Source: Desertimonas sp963786985
Lineage (GTDB): Bacteria; Actinomycetota; Acidimicrobiia; Acidimicrobiales; Ilumatobacteraceae
DNA: 64,000 bases
Reading direction: 5' to 3'
Assembly (NCBI GenBank): GCA_963786985.1
Contig: CAWBBL010000021.1
Span: forward strand, 1-64,000
Shown here: positions 25,120-34,455 of the stretch, in pieces
How the letters are laid out: each line of letters begins with the position of its first letter
How positions within the stretch are numbered: the first letter of the stretch is position 1
The notes under the pieces: model-generated
Database searches by the model: none
What the model saw: the letters and a program-made list of their open reading frames with translations, nothing else
What the model was told of the DNA's origin: nothing
Translations under genes and position numbers: made by a program

Positions 25120-26427
25120 TCAGATGCCCAGCGTCGCCCTGGTCTGGGGACCGGCCGTACCGATCGGATCGATTCCGTTACGTACCTGGAAGTCGACCAC
25201 CGCGGCCTCGGTCAACGGGCCGAAGCGGCCGTCCACCGGCAGCACGTAGCCGAGGTTGACGAGGGCAACCTGCAGGGCGGCGACTCGCGTGCCCTCCTGA
25301 TCGGGACGAATCGATCCCGTGGACAACGACGGATCGTCCTCGTCGCACGGCTCGGGGGCGACCTCGCTGGCGGTCACCACCGTCATCCCCAGGCGGGCCA
25401 ACGTCTCGGTGCACGAGGTGTCGAAGGACCCGTCGTACACCCATCCGTCCGGCTCGACGTGGAACACGTCGAGCACCTCGCAGTTCTCGATCCCGAACAC
25501 CCCCGGCGCTCGCCACCCATTGGCAAACCTGGAATCGCCGACTGTCGTCGTCGTCGTCGACGACGTCGTCGTGGTCGGCGGCGGGCACTCGACCGTCGTG
25601 CCGAACGCCCACCCATCGGCGCACAGCGGCTCATCGAGCAGCGTGACCCCGGTGTCGGCGGCGAGGGCGTCGAGCGAACACGTCGGTGCCGGTTGGGTGA
25701 CGACCGCCAGAGTTTCGACCACCGTCGGGACCGCGGCGCTCAGCAGTGAGCCAGCGGTGGCGTTGTTCACCGCGCTCGGCGGCCCTTCCAGGGTGAGCCC
25801 GATGACGAGGCTGCGCGAGCTCCACAGCACGACACACGTCGCCGTGTCGTCCGTGCCGAAGCACGACCCCACCTGTTGGCCGCCAATTTCTGCCGGTTGG
25901 GCGGCGACGATTCCCTCGAGCGAGTAGAGGCGGATCACGTCGCCAAACGTCACCCCATCAGTGAGGCTCATGGCGAACATCGCCGGACGAGTCGTCAGCC
26001 CATCAACGGGGCGAGTCGTGTCGCAGCGCACGATCGGGATGCCCTCGACCTCGCCGGCCGCTGCGGAGTCCGGGCGCAGCTCGGGATCCGACGTCGTCCG
26101 GCCGACCCACGGATCGAGTTGCAGACGCAGGTCGGCGCTGCGCTCGGCGGCGACGACCCCGGAGAGACCATTGAACGACTCGATGGAGATCAGTGGGCAC
26201 TCGGGTTGCTCGGCGACGACGCTGCCGTCCACCGCTTCGGGGTTCTCCTGGACGAACAACCCCAACCGGGCCCGCGCCGCCTCGATCGCCAGTGACTGCG
26301 ACACGTCGAACACGTTCGTCGGTCCGACCTGCTGGGCGACCGCCACTTGTGATGCCGCCACGACCGTGACGGCGAGTGCCGCGGCAGTCCACAGGGCGCG
26401 TCGCCGAGTCGCCGCGAACTTGCTCAT
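25120..26427 (-). CDS. Exported protein with C-terminal peptidoglycan-binding domain
   Basis: A 435-residue secreted protein. The signal peptide is RRRALWTAAALAVTVVAASQ. Residues 35-230 form the same exported domain as in the FAS1 protein (EIGGQQVGSCFGTDDTATCV, then VLWSSRSLVIGLTLEGPPSA). A short Thr linker precedes a Cys-containing central part and a peptidoglycan-binding domain at about 380-435 (RVAALQVALVNLGYVLPVDG then RFGPLTEAAVVDFQ). It is likely held at the cell wall. The ATG at 26427 is preceded by GGAGGAGACTCG. It ends 2 bases before the start of the FAS1 gene, so both are probably one operon and work together at the surface. Confidence 0.85.
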   Translation of the reverse strand: MSKFAATRRRALWTAAALAVTVVAASQVAVAQQVGPTNVFDVSQSLAIEAARARLGLFVQENPEAVDGSVVAEQPECPLISIESFNGLSGVVAAERSADLRLQLDPWVGRTTSDPELRPDSAAAGEVEGIPIVRCDTTRPVDGLTTRPAMFAMSLTDGVTFGDVIRLYSLEGIVAAQPAEIGGQQVGSCFGTDDTATCVVLWSSRSLVIGLTLEGPPSAVNNATAGSLLSAAVPTVVETLAVVTQPAPTCSLDALAADTGVTLLDEPLCADGWAFGTTVECPPPTTTTSSTTTTTVGDSRFANGWRAPGVFGIENCEVLDVFHVEPDGWVYDGSFDTSCTETLARLGMTVVTASEVAPEPCDEDDPSLSTGSIRPDQEGTRVAALQVALVNLGYVLPVDGRFGPLTEAAVVDFQVRNGIDPIGTAGPQTRATLGI

Positions 26428-26548
26428 CGAGTCTCCTCCCCCGGAACCGTGGCTGGGACAGATCGCGACCCTAGATCGCCGGGGCCGTTCTTCGGTGGCG
26501 CTTCAGCGATCTGCAACAGGGTTGCAACGTTGTCGGCCTACCCGAGAC

Positions 26549-28331
26549 TCAGGTGTACAAGCGCTCGAAGTCCTCGGCGAGGTTGGTGTACACGACGTTG
26601 CGCTTGAGCTTGAGCGAGGGCGTGAGCTCACCCGAATCGACCGTGAAGTCGCGATCGAGCACCTTGAACCGCTTGATCTGGGCGACGTTGGCGTAGTTGG
26701 CGTTGGCCGCATCGAGCTCGGCCTGGATCATTGCCAGCAACTCCTCGTTGGCGGCGAGCGCCGCGAGATCGGACGGATGTCCGTTGGCCTCGGCCCACGG
26801 CACCACGGTCTCGGCGTCGAGGGTGACGATCGCCACCGGATAGGGCTTGCGATCGCCGAACATCACGACTTGCGAGACCCATCGTGATCGACGCAGGTCG
26901 CCCTCGAGGTTGGCCGGCGTGAGGTTCTTGCCGCCCGCCGTGATGATGATGTCCTTCTTGCGGCCGGTGATCGACACGTAACCGTCCTCGTCGATCGAGC
27001 CGAGGTCTCCGGTCTTGAGGTAGCCGTCAGCGGTGAACGCGGCGGCCGTCGCCGGCGGGTTGTTCCAGTACTCGCGCAGCAGGAAATCGCCGGCGATCTC
27101 GATCTCGCCGTCGTCGGCGATGCGGATGTCGACTGCCCCGGTCGGTCGCCCGATGGTGCCGAAGCGGTGGGCCTCGGGGAGGTTCACGGTTCCCAGGGCC
27201 GTCGTCTCGGTCATCCCCCACCCCTCCATCACCGGGACCCCACATGCGTAGAAGAAGCGCAGGATCTCCGGGGCGATCGGGGCTGCGCCGGAGATCGCCA
27301 GGCTGATCCGGCCGCCGAAGATCCCGCGAACGAGTGGGAACAGCTCGGCGTCGACGCGCTCGAACTCGGCGGCGTCTTGCGCCGACACCTCGTCGCCGGC
27401 GAGTCTGGCGTCGCGGACGCGGTTGCCGAGCTCGATCGCCGCGGCAACGTCCGCCTCACCGCCGGGCGGGATCATCGCCATCGCCGATGCGTACACCTTC
27501 TCGAAGATGCGCGGCACCGACGGCAACACGTCGGGCTGCAGCTCACCCAGCTCGGCGACGATCTTCGTGGCGTCACCGCTCCAGTAGGCGATCGGCGCGC
27601 CGATCTCGAAGGCCATCGCCTGGACGAGCTGGGCGAACACGTGAGCAAGCGGTAGGTACAGGTACACGAAGGTCGCCGGCTCCGAACAGGTTGACCTCGA
27701 CACCCGTGCGCCGAGCTGCGGCGAATCCACGGTTCGTCAGCACGACACCCTTGGGACGGCCCGTGGTCCCCGACGTGTAGATGATCAGGCAGGCGTCATC
27801 TGCCGCCACCTGGCTCGCTCGCGAGTCGAGTTCGGCGGCATCGCGACCGCGACCGAGCGCGGTGACCTCTCCGAATGTCTGCGCGCCATCGGCCGTCCCG
27901 TCGATGACGACGACGTGCTCCAGCGCCGGCAGGGCCGGGCGTACGAGGTCGACCTTGGCGACCTGGGCGGCGTTCTCGCACACGACCACCTTGGACCCCG
28001 AGTCGCCGAGCACCCACGCGCACTCATCGGGCGAGTTCGAGGAGTACACCGGAACGACGATCGCCCCGGCGGTGCTCGCCGCGAGATCCGCCACGGTGAA
28101 CTCGAGACGGGTGTTGGCGAGGATCGCAACGCGGTCGCCCACACCGACCCCGAGCTCGATGAGCCCGAGTGCGAGGTCACGAACGCGTTCCCACAGTTCG
28201 TTGAACGTCAATTGGTGCCACGCTTCGTCAACGCGGAACCGCGCCGCCGTCGTGTCGCCGTAACGATCGGCGGCGAGCTTGGCCAATGTCGCCATCGTCA
28301 ACTCGCTGGGTGGCGCAGGTTCGGTCGTCAC
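26549..28331 (-). CDS. Long-chain fatty-acid-CoA ligase (AMP-forming), one frameshift
   Basis: An AMP-binding synthetase of about 594 residues in two frames. The first frame starts at GTG 28331 (TTEPAPPSELTMATLAKLAA) and contains the P-loop LIIYTSGTTGRPKGVVLTNR. It breaks near 27690 at NLFGAGD. The second frame continues FVYLYLPLAHVFAQLVQAMA, then EGWGMTETTALGTVNLPEAH, YLKTGDLGSIDEDGYVSITG and RKKDIIITAGGKNLTP. The C-terminus ENVVYTNLA-type ending with LKLKRNVVY marks the FAA1/long-chain class. Activation of fatty acids to acyl-CoA is the expected reaction. All motifs on both sides of the break are intact, so I suspect a single-base sequence error. The start lies 4 bases after the murF stop. 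Confidence 0.8.
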
Positions 28332-28335
28332 GGCG

Positions 28336-29686
28336 TCACGGTAGCTGGTCACCGACGAGGGGCTCATCGGGCTTCGGCGCGCCGATGAGCGCGGCAGCCA
28401 CTCGTTCGAGGCCGGCGACGCGACTGGCCTTGACGAGCACGGCGGTGCCCGATTCGAGACGACCGGCGGCGGCGACGGGGTCGCCGGTCGGCGGAATCCC
28501 GTAAAGATCCGTGCCGACCGCGACGAGCTCGATCCCGTGCTCCGCAGCGCGATCGGCGATCTCCTGATGGGCGGGACCCGGTTCGTCGATCTCGGCCATC
28601 ACCCCGACAATGGCGATCCGCCGACGCGCCGGCAAGGCGGCCAGGGCAGCGAAGGCGGCCGCCATCGACGTCGGGTTGGCGTTGTAAGCGTCGTCGATCA
28701 CCACGGCCCCGGAAGCCAGTTGGTGGACCGCCATCCGACTGGCGGACAGCTCGGCGCCGGCGACTGCTGCTGCGGCGGCGCCGACGTCGACGCCGAGAGC
28801 CCCGGCGGCGGTGATCGCCGCAGCCGCGTTGGCGACCATGTGCCGTCCACTGACTCGCAGCCGAACGTCGGCAGCACCCCACGGCGTGTGCAGGCGGAAC
28901 GACGGACGGGCCAGCTCGTCGAGGGCCACCCCGTCGGCCAGGACGTCGGCACCGGCCGACTCGCCATACGTGATCGAGCGCGCCGCGGTCAGTGTGGCCA
29001 TCGTGCGCACACGCTCGTCGTCAGCATTGAGAATTGCGACGCCGGACGGCGGCAGCGCGATCACCAGCTCGGCCTTGGCCCGGGCCACTCCCTCGATGCC
29101 CCCGAGGCGGGCGGTGTGGGCATCGGCGACGGCGGTGACGATGCCGACCGTCGGCGGAGCGATCGCACACAGCCGGGCGATCTCTCCGAAGCCGCGCATC
29201 CCCATCTCCAACACGAGCACCTCGGTGTCGTCGGCGGCCCCGAGCACGGTGACCGGCAGGCCCTGCTCGTTGTTGTAACTGCGTTGATTGGCCGCCACGC
29301 GGCGGCCCGCGGCGATCGCCGCAGCGGCGAGATCCTTCGTCGACGTCTTGCCGACGCTGCCGGTGATCCCGACGATGGTGGCGCCGATTCGGCCGCGCCG
29401 CCCAGGTGGCCACGTCGATCAGCGCCGCGGCCGTGTCGGCGACCTCGATCGCCGCAATTCCCGTCTCAGCGCTGGAGCCCGCGACTTGCGACGTCAAGGT
29501 CGCGCCCGCTCCGGCGGCGGCGGCGGCGGCGATGAAGTCATGGCCGTCGCGCTCGGCGACGAGGGGCACGAACAGCTCGCCGGGGCGAATCGTCCGGGTG
29601 TCGAACGAGGCTCCGGTCAGCTCGCTGTCGGGGCCGACCAGCGTTCCGCCCGTCGCCGCGGCGACGTCGGACGCACGGAACCTCAC
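28336..29686 (-). CDS. murF: UDP-N-acetylmuramoyl-tripeptide--D-alanyl-D-alanine ligase, one frameshift
   Basis: The frame from ATG 29686 begins MRFRASDVAAATGGTLVGPD and GASFDTRTIRPGELFVPLVA, the Mur ligase N-terminal domain. It breaks near 29398. The next frame holds the ATP loop GITGSVGKTSTKDLAAAAIA, NNEQGLPVTVL, VLEMGMRGFGEIARLCAIAP and the C-terminal VIDDAYNANPTSMAAAFAAL. MurF adds D-Ala-D-Ala to the peptidoglycan precursor in the cytoplasm, and ddl, which makes that dipeptide, lies divergently 41 bases away. MurF is essential and no other copy is seen here. The single-base break is therefore more likely an error in the sequence than a real mutation. Confidence 0.85.
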
Positions 29687-29727
29687 TGGCCGAACGGTAT
29701 CGGAGGCGTCCGCGGCGCAGCGGACCC

Positions 29728-30828
29728 GTGACAGTACCGTTGGCCCTCGTGAGCCGCATCCACCTGGTGGTCCTCTACGGCGGCCAGTCGGCTGAACACG
29801 AGGTCAGCTGCGTGACGGCGGCCCACGTGCTGGCGGCGATCGATCCAGCGCGCTACCGGGTGACGCCGATCGGCATCTCGACCAACGGCGAGTGGGCGCT
29901 CGGCGAGGCCGCCCAGGCCGCCCTCGCCGCGGGGCCCGGCGCGCTCCCCGACCGGCTGGACACGACCGGACCCTCGGTGACCGTCGCCGACGTCATCGCC
30001 AACGACGCCGGCGCAGCTGGGTTCGACGAGGTCACGGTCGTGATGCCGTTGCTCCATGGCCCGATGGGTGAGGACGGGACCGTGCAGGGCATGTTGGAGC
30101 TCGCTGACGTCGCCTACGTCGGATCCGGCGTGTTGTCCTCGGCACTGGCGATGGACAAGGCGATGGCCAAGCAGGTGCTCGCCGCCAACGGCATCCCGCA
30201 GGCCCGGTACCACGCGGTGCGCGAGCCCGACGTCTCGCCCGGTCTACCGAGCGAGTTGGCAGCGGACCTCGGCCTGCCGTGTTTCGTCAAACCGTCGAAC
30301 ATGGGGTCGTCGGTGGGTGTCAGCAAGGCCCACGAGGTCGAGGAGCTACGTGACGCCATCGACCATGCCCTGACGTACGACGAATGGGTCGTGGTCGAGG
30401 AAGCCGTCAGCGGACGGGAGATCGAGGTGGCCGTGCTCGGTGGCATCGACCCCGTGGCCTCGGGCCCTGGCGAGATCATCCCCGGCGAGGAGTTCTACAG
30501 CTACGAGGACAAGTACGTCACCGACGGCGCCCAGCTGCTCGTGCCCGCGCCGCTGTCCACTGACGACACCGAGCGAGTGCGATCGCTGGCCGTCGAGGTG
30601 TTCAAGGTGTTGCGTTGCGACGGGCTGGCCCGCGTCGACTTCTTCTTCGAAGAGGGCCGGCGCGGCTTCCTGTGCAACGAGGCCAACACGATTCCTGGGT
30701 TCACGCCGATCTCGATGTTCCCGAAGCTGTGGCAGGCCGCCGGCGTGTCCTATTCAGCGCTCATCGATCGCCTCGTCGACCTGGCCGTCGAACGAAAGGC
30801 ACGGCGCCGGCACAACACGAAGCATTGA
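29728..30828 (+). CDS. ddl: D-alanine--D-alanine ligase
   Basis: An ATP-grasp enzyme of about 366 residues that joins two D-alanines for cell-wall synthesis. It shows VVLYGGQSAEHEVSCVTAAH at the N-terminus, LLHGPMGEDGTVQGMLELAD, FVKPSNMGSSVGVSK and, in the ATP/Mg site, ARVDFFFEEGRRGFLCNEAN followed by TIPGFTPISMFPKLW. The start may be GTG 29728 or GTG 29749; the second begins directly at the conserved SRIHLVVLYGG. It is divergent from murF, so the two steps can share a promoter region. Confidence 0.93.
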   Translation: MTVPLALVSRIHLVVLYGGQSAEHEVSCVTAAHVLAAIDPARYRVTPIGISTNGEWALGEAAQAALAAGPGALPDRLDTTGPSVTVADVIANDAGAAGFDEVTVVMPLLHGPMGEDGTVQGMLELADVAYVGSGVLSSALAMDKAMAKQVLAANGIPQARYHAVREPDVSPGLPSELAADLGLPCFVKPSNMGSSVGVSKAHEVEELRDAIDHALTYDEWVVVEEAVSGREIEVAVLGGIDPVASGPGEIIPGEEFYSYEDKYVTDGAQLLVPAPLSTDDTERVRSLAVEVFKVLRCDGLARVDFFFEEGRRGFLCNEANTIPGFTPISMFPKLWQAAGVSYSALIDRLVDLAVERKARRRHNTKH

Positions 30829-30848
30829 GGCCGGGTACCGTCGCGTCG

Positions 30849-31418
30849 ATGGCTACGACCGAATCGCCGACACTTCCACTCGGGTCGTCCGCACCCGACT
30901 TCACGCTGCCCGATGCCGGTGGAACGGACCGCAGCCTGGGCAGCCTCGCCGGGGAGCGCGGCACGCTGATCGCCTTCGTCTGCAACCACTGCCCGTACGT
31001 CAAGCACATCGCCACCGACTTCGCCGCCAGCGCGCAGCAGTGGATCGACCAGGGAGTCGGCGTCGCGGCGATCAACAGCAACGACGCCGAGCAGTATCCC
31101 GAGGACAGCCCCGCGCGGATGGTCGAACGGGCGGCCGCCTGGGGGTGGGGCTTTCCGTACCTCGTCGACGCCGATCAGACGGCGGCGCGCGCCTACGGGG
31201 CGGTGTGTACGCCTGACTTCTTCTTGTTCGACGATGCCGGCACGCTCGTCTATCGCGGACGCTTCGACGGATCGACGCCCGGCAACAACGTGCCGCTCAC
31301 CGGCGACGAACTCGGCGCAGCAGTCGCCGCCGTGGTGGCCGGCGAGGCGCTCAGCGCCGACCAGCGCCCGAGCGTCGGCTGCAGCATCAAGTGGAAGCCG
31401 GGCAACGAACCGGCCTGA
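30849..31418 (+). CDS. Thioredoxin-fold (AhpC/TSA-like) protein with CNHC motif
   Basis: A 189-residue cytoplasmic thioredoxin-fold protein. The fold begins SSAPDFTLPDAGGTDRSLGS, with the redox motif CNHC in FVCNHCPYVKHIATDF near residue 50, and the cis-Pro region VCTPDFFLFDDAG. The C-terminal SVGCSIKWKPG is typical of the DUF899-like/peroxiredoxin-like group often annotated thioredoxin family. Reduction of a peroxide or disulfide is likely; the substrate is unknown. It starts 20 bases after ddl, so the two may be co-transcribed. Confidence 0.8.
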   Translation: MATTESPTLPLGSSAPDFTLPDAGGTDRSLGSLAGERGTLIAFVCNHCPYVKHIATDFAASAQQWIDQGVGVAAINSNDAEQYPEDSPARMVERAAAWGWGFPYLVDADQTAARAYGAVCTPDFFLFDDAGTLVYRGRFDGSTPGNNVPLTGDELGAAVAAVVAGEALSADQRPSVGCSIKWKPGNEPA

Positions 31419-31429
31419 ATCCCGTAGGT

Positions 31430-31462
31430 GTCAGCCGACCAACTGCGAGTCGTCCGGCTGAC
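31430..31462. terminator. Hairpin between convergent genes
   Basis: GTCAGCCG at 31430-31437 pairs perfectly with CGGCTGAC at 31455-31462, leaving a 17-base loop. It lies between the convergent thioredoxin-fold gene and the TetR gene. There is no T-tract, so termination is inferred from position. Confidence 0.4.
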
Positions 31463-31469
31463 GCAAACC

Positions 31470-32066
31470 TCACGGTGCCAAGGCGGCGCGCAGGAAGGCG
31501 CGCAGCTCGTCGCGGAGGTGCCTGAGGGCGACGACGTCGGGCGTCCAGCCGACGGCGCGCAGCGCTTCGGGGTCGGTGGCGATGCCCGTGACCGTCGCCG
31601 AAGCGAGCACGGCGACGAGTCGTGGGTCGCCGCGACGCAGACGTCCGGCCTCCATCTCGGCGCCGAGGTAGACGATCGCCCGATCGACGAGCGGCTGCAG
31701 CCGGCGGCGCAGCTCCTCGGCGCGGGCTCCTGGGAGTCTGTTCAACTCGCGCAGCAATCCGAGCAACGCCGGTGTGCGCACGGCAGCCCGGAACACGGCG
31801 CTGACGATCGAGTCGACACGGTCGAGGGGTTCGTCGGGCGCCGCCCGCACCGCCGCCTCGATCGCCACGCTCAGTTGCGCCAAGGCCTCGGCGAAGACGG
31901 CGTCGACGAGCTCGTCCTTGTTGGCGAACCAGTACAGCACCGTCTGCTTGCGCACGCCGACGGCGACGGCGATCTCATCGAGCGACACGGCGTCGACGCC
32001 ACGAGCCCCGAACAGCTCGACGGCTGCTTCGAGGATCCGCGACCGGGTCGAGGTGACGGTGTCCAC
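31470..32066 (-). CDS. TetR-family transcriptional regulator of the adjacent lipid operon
   Basis: About 198 residues. The helix-turn-helix is clear at the N-terminus: STRSRILEAAVELFGARGVD then AVSLDEIAVAVGVRKQTVLY and WFANKDELVDAV. The remainder is an all-helical ligand domain of unknown specificity. A GTG at 32066 is taken as start; TTG at 32084 is possible and would overlap the operator. It is divergent from the fatty acyl-CoA reductase operon, with a perfect palindrome in the 31 bases between. The likely role is repression of both itself and that operon, with relief by an acyl-CoA or similar ligand. Confidence 0.85.
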   Translation of the reverse strand: MDTVTSTRSRILEAAVELFGARGVDAVSLDEIAVAVGVRKQTVLYWFANKDELVDAVFAEALAQLSVAIEAAVRAAPDEPLDRVDSIVSAVFRAAVRTPALLGLLRELNRLPGARAEELRRRLQPLVDRAIVYLGAEMEAGRLRRGDPRLVAVLASATVTGIATDPEALRAVGWTPDVVALRHLRDELRAFLRAALAP

Positions 32067-32076
32067 CGGAACCTTG

Positions 32077-32092
32077 TCTACCAAATGGTAGA
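32077..32092. promoter_or_regulatory. Palindromic TetR-type operator
   Basis: TCTACCAAATGGTAGA: arms TCTACC and GGTAGA are perfect inverted repeats around AAAT. The site lies between the TetR start and the GTG of the reductase gene, 6 bases from the latter, so binding would block both transcripts. Confidence 0.65.
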
Positions 32093-32097
32093 GAAGC

Positions 32098-34455
32098 GTG
32101 CTAGACCTGTGGACCGTGATCGCCGAGTCGCTCGCCGGCAAACGCATCGCCATCACTGGTTCCACCGGCTTCGTCGGCACGGCGCTCGTCGAGCGCCTGC
32201 TGCGCTGCGTTCCGGACTGCCGGCTGGTGCTCCTCGTTCGCGACGGCAAGCGGACGACGGCGGCGCAGCGCGTCGAGCGTGAGCTGCTGAAGAACGACGC
32301 GTTCGATCGGCTTCGTGAGCAGCTCGGCCGTGACGGCTTCCGGCGGATGGCCGACGAGCGGATCACGACGATCCGCGGCGATGTCGGACGTGACGGTCTC
32401 GGACTCTCGCCCGATGATCAGCAGGCGCTGGCCTCGTGTGACGTGATCATCCACTCGGCGGCGACGGTCTCGTTCGACTCGCCACTGGACGCTGCCGTCG
32501 AGATCAACCTGCTCGGGCCGACCCGCATCGCCGCGCTGCTCGGCGACCTCGGCGTGACACCACATCTGGTGGCCGTATCGACGTGCTACGTCGCCGGCAA
32601 CCGCCGCGGCAACGCTCCCGAGGAGCTCGTCTCCGAGGGCCCCTTCGACCTCGGGTTGAGCTGGCGCGACGAGGTCACGGCGGCCCGGCGCCTGCGCAAC
32701 GACAGCGAGGCCGCCAGCCGGCGGCCGGACCGCCTGGCGCGCTTGCGGGCCGACGCCCGCCGCGAGCTCGGAGCGGCCGGGGCTCCGGCGTTGGCCGCCA
32801 AGACCGAGCGACTCCGCGAGCGGTGGGTACGCGATCAGCTCGTCGAGGCGGGGCGGGCGAGAGCGGCCAGTGTCGGCTGGCCCGACGCCTACGCCTTCAC
32901 CAAGGCACTCGGCGAGCAGGCGCTCATCGATTCACGCGGCAGCGTGCCGGTGAGCATCGTCAGACCGTCGATCATCGAGTCGGCGTGGGCCGAACCCCGG
33001 CCCGGATGGATCCGCGGCTTCCGCATGGCCGAGCCCGTGATCCTGTCGTACGGTCGCGGGCTGCTCCGTGAATTCCCCGGTGTTCCCGAGGGCACGGTCG
33101 ATGTCATTCCGGTGGATCTCGTCGTCGCCGCGATCATCACCGTCGCCGCCCTCGGCCCCGACGAGGCCCCACCGATCAGCCAGGTGGCATCCGGCGGGAT
33201 CAACCCACTGAAGTACCGGACGCTCGTCGACAACGTCAGCGGGTGGTTCGTCGAGCACCCGCTGTACGACTCCGCCGGCCAGCCGATCGTCGTCCCCGAA
33301 TGGCGATTCCCGGGTCGCGGCCGGGTGCAGGGCCAGCTCAGCCGGGCGAAGACGGTGATCTCCCGCGGCGAGCGCCTGCTCCATGCCCTGCCCCTGCGCG
33401 GCAAGCAGGCCGAGCTGTCGGCCAAGCTGGAGAGCAAACGCCAGGAGGTCGAGCGGGCGCTCGAGTACGTCGAGCTGTACGGCCTGTACACCGAGTGCGA
33501 GGCGATCTACCAGGTCGGCAACCTGCTGGAGATGTGGGAGAGCCTCGACTCCGACGATCGCGAGGCGTTCAACTTCGACCCGCGCAGCGTCGACTGGATC
33601 CGCTACATCCGCGACATCCACCTGCCGTCGATCGTCAAGCACGCCAGGGTCAAGACCGGCCCCGGGAAGACGACGACCGACCGCCCGGCGCGACTGCGGC
33701 GCCAGGTCCTGTCACCTGATCGCCACCTCGCCGCGTTCGACTTGGAGAACACGTTGATCGCCTCCAACGTCGTCGAGAGCTACACGTTCCTGGCGACCCG
33801 CCGACTCGACAACCACGAGCGCCTGCGCTATGTGCTGCGCACGGCGGCCGAGGCACCACGCCTGCTCAAGCTCGACCGCAGCGACCGCACCGACTTCCTC
33901 CGCCACTTCTATCGTCGCTACGAGAACGCTCCGGTCGACCAGATCGCCGAGGAGGCTCGAGAGTTGCTCAGCGACGTCATCCTCACGAAGAGCTTCCCCG
34001 CCGGGATCCGCCGGGTCCGGGAGCACCGTGCGCTCGGCCATCGCACGTTGTTGATCACCGGAGCCCTCGACTTCGCCGTCGACTGCCTGCGTCCGCTGTT
34101 CGACGAGATCATCGCCGCCGAGATGACCGTCAAGCCAGATGGTACGTACTCCGGCGAGATGACCGCCGTGCCGCCAACCGGGGAGGCGCGCGCCCAGGTG
34201 ATGGCGGACTACGCGGCCGCCGAGGGACTCGACCTCGCCGAGGCAGTCGCCTATGCCGACTCGTCGAGCGACCTGCCAATGCTCGAGGCCGTCGGATTTC
34301 CGGTCGCCGTCAACCCGGAGACCAGGCTGGCGGCGATCGCCCGCAAGCGCGGCTGGCTCGTCGAGCACTGGTCGAAGGCGTCGGGCGCCGGTGGACGCCC
34401 GTTCCCGATGGCCCCGGTGTTGGCCGAACGCGAACGCCGGCGGGTGTTCCGATGA
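32098..34455 (+). CDS. Fatty acyl-CoA reductase fused to HAD-IB phosphatase-like domain
   Basis: A 785-residue two-domain protein. Residues 15-370 form an extended SDR: NADP loop GSTGFVG (21-27), IIHSAATVSFDSPLDAAVEI, and the catalytic YAFTKALGE, as in alcohol-forming fatty acyl-CoA reductases. Residues 370-530 are a helical C-terminal region. Residues 545-785 are a HAD hydrolase. Its motif I reads FDLENTLIAS, with Glu where the second Asp is usual; motif II is ITGALDFAVD and motif IV is YADSSSDLPMLEAVG. The first domain reduces acyl-CoA to a fatty aldehyde or alcohol; the HAD part may act on a phosphate ester such as lysophosphatidate. It leads a four-gene operon with an alcohol dehydrogenase, a LarA-like protein and a PlsC acyltransferase. 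Confidence 0.82.
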   Translation: MLDLWTVIAESLAGKRIAITGSTGFVGTALVERLLRCVPDCRLVLLVRDGKRTTAAQRVERELLKNDAFDRLREQLGRDGFRRMADERITTIRGDVGRDGLGLSPDDQQALASCDVIIHSAATVSFDSPLDAAVEINLLGPTRIAALLGDLGVTPHLVAVSTCYVAGNRRGNAPEELVSEGPFDLGLSWRDEVTAARRLRNDSEAASRRPDRLARLRADARRELGAAGAPALAAKTERLRERWVRDQLVEAGRARAASVGWPDAYAFTKALGEQALIDSRGSVPVSIVRPSIIESAWAEPRPGWIRGFRMAEPVILSYGRGLLREFPGVPEGTVDVIPVDLVVAAIITVAALGPDEAPPISQVASGGINPLKYRTLVDNVSGWFVEHPLYDSAGQPIVVPEWRFPGRGRVQGQLSRAKTVISRGERLLHALPLRGKQAELSAKLESKRQEVERALEYVELYGLYTECEAIYQVGNLLEMWESLDSDDREAFNFDPRSVDWIRYIRDIHLPSIVKHARVKTGPGKTTTDRPARLRRQVLSPDRHLAAFDLENTLIASNVVESYTFLATRRLDNHERLRYVLRTAAEAPRLLKLDRSDRTDFLRHFYRRYENAPVDQIAEEARELLSDVILTKSFPAGIRRVREHRALGHRTLLITGALDFAVDCLRPLFDEIIAAEMTVKPDGTYSGEMTAVPPTGEARAQVMADYAAAEGLDLAEAVAYADSSSDLPMLEAVGFPVAVNPETRLAAIARKRGWLVEHWSKASGAGGRPFPMAPVLAERERRRVFR

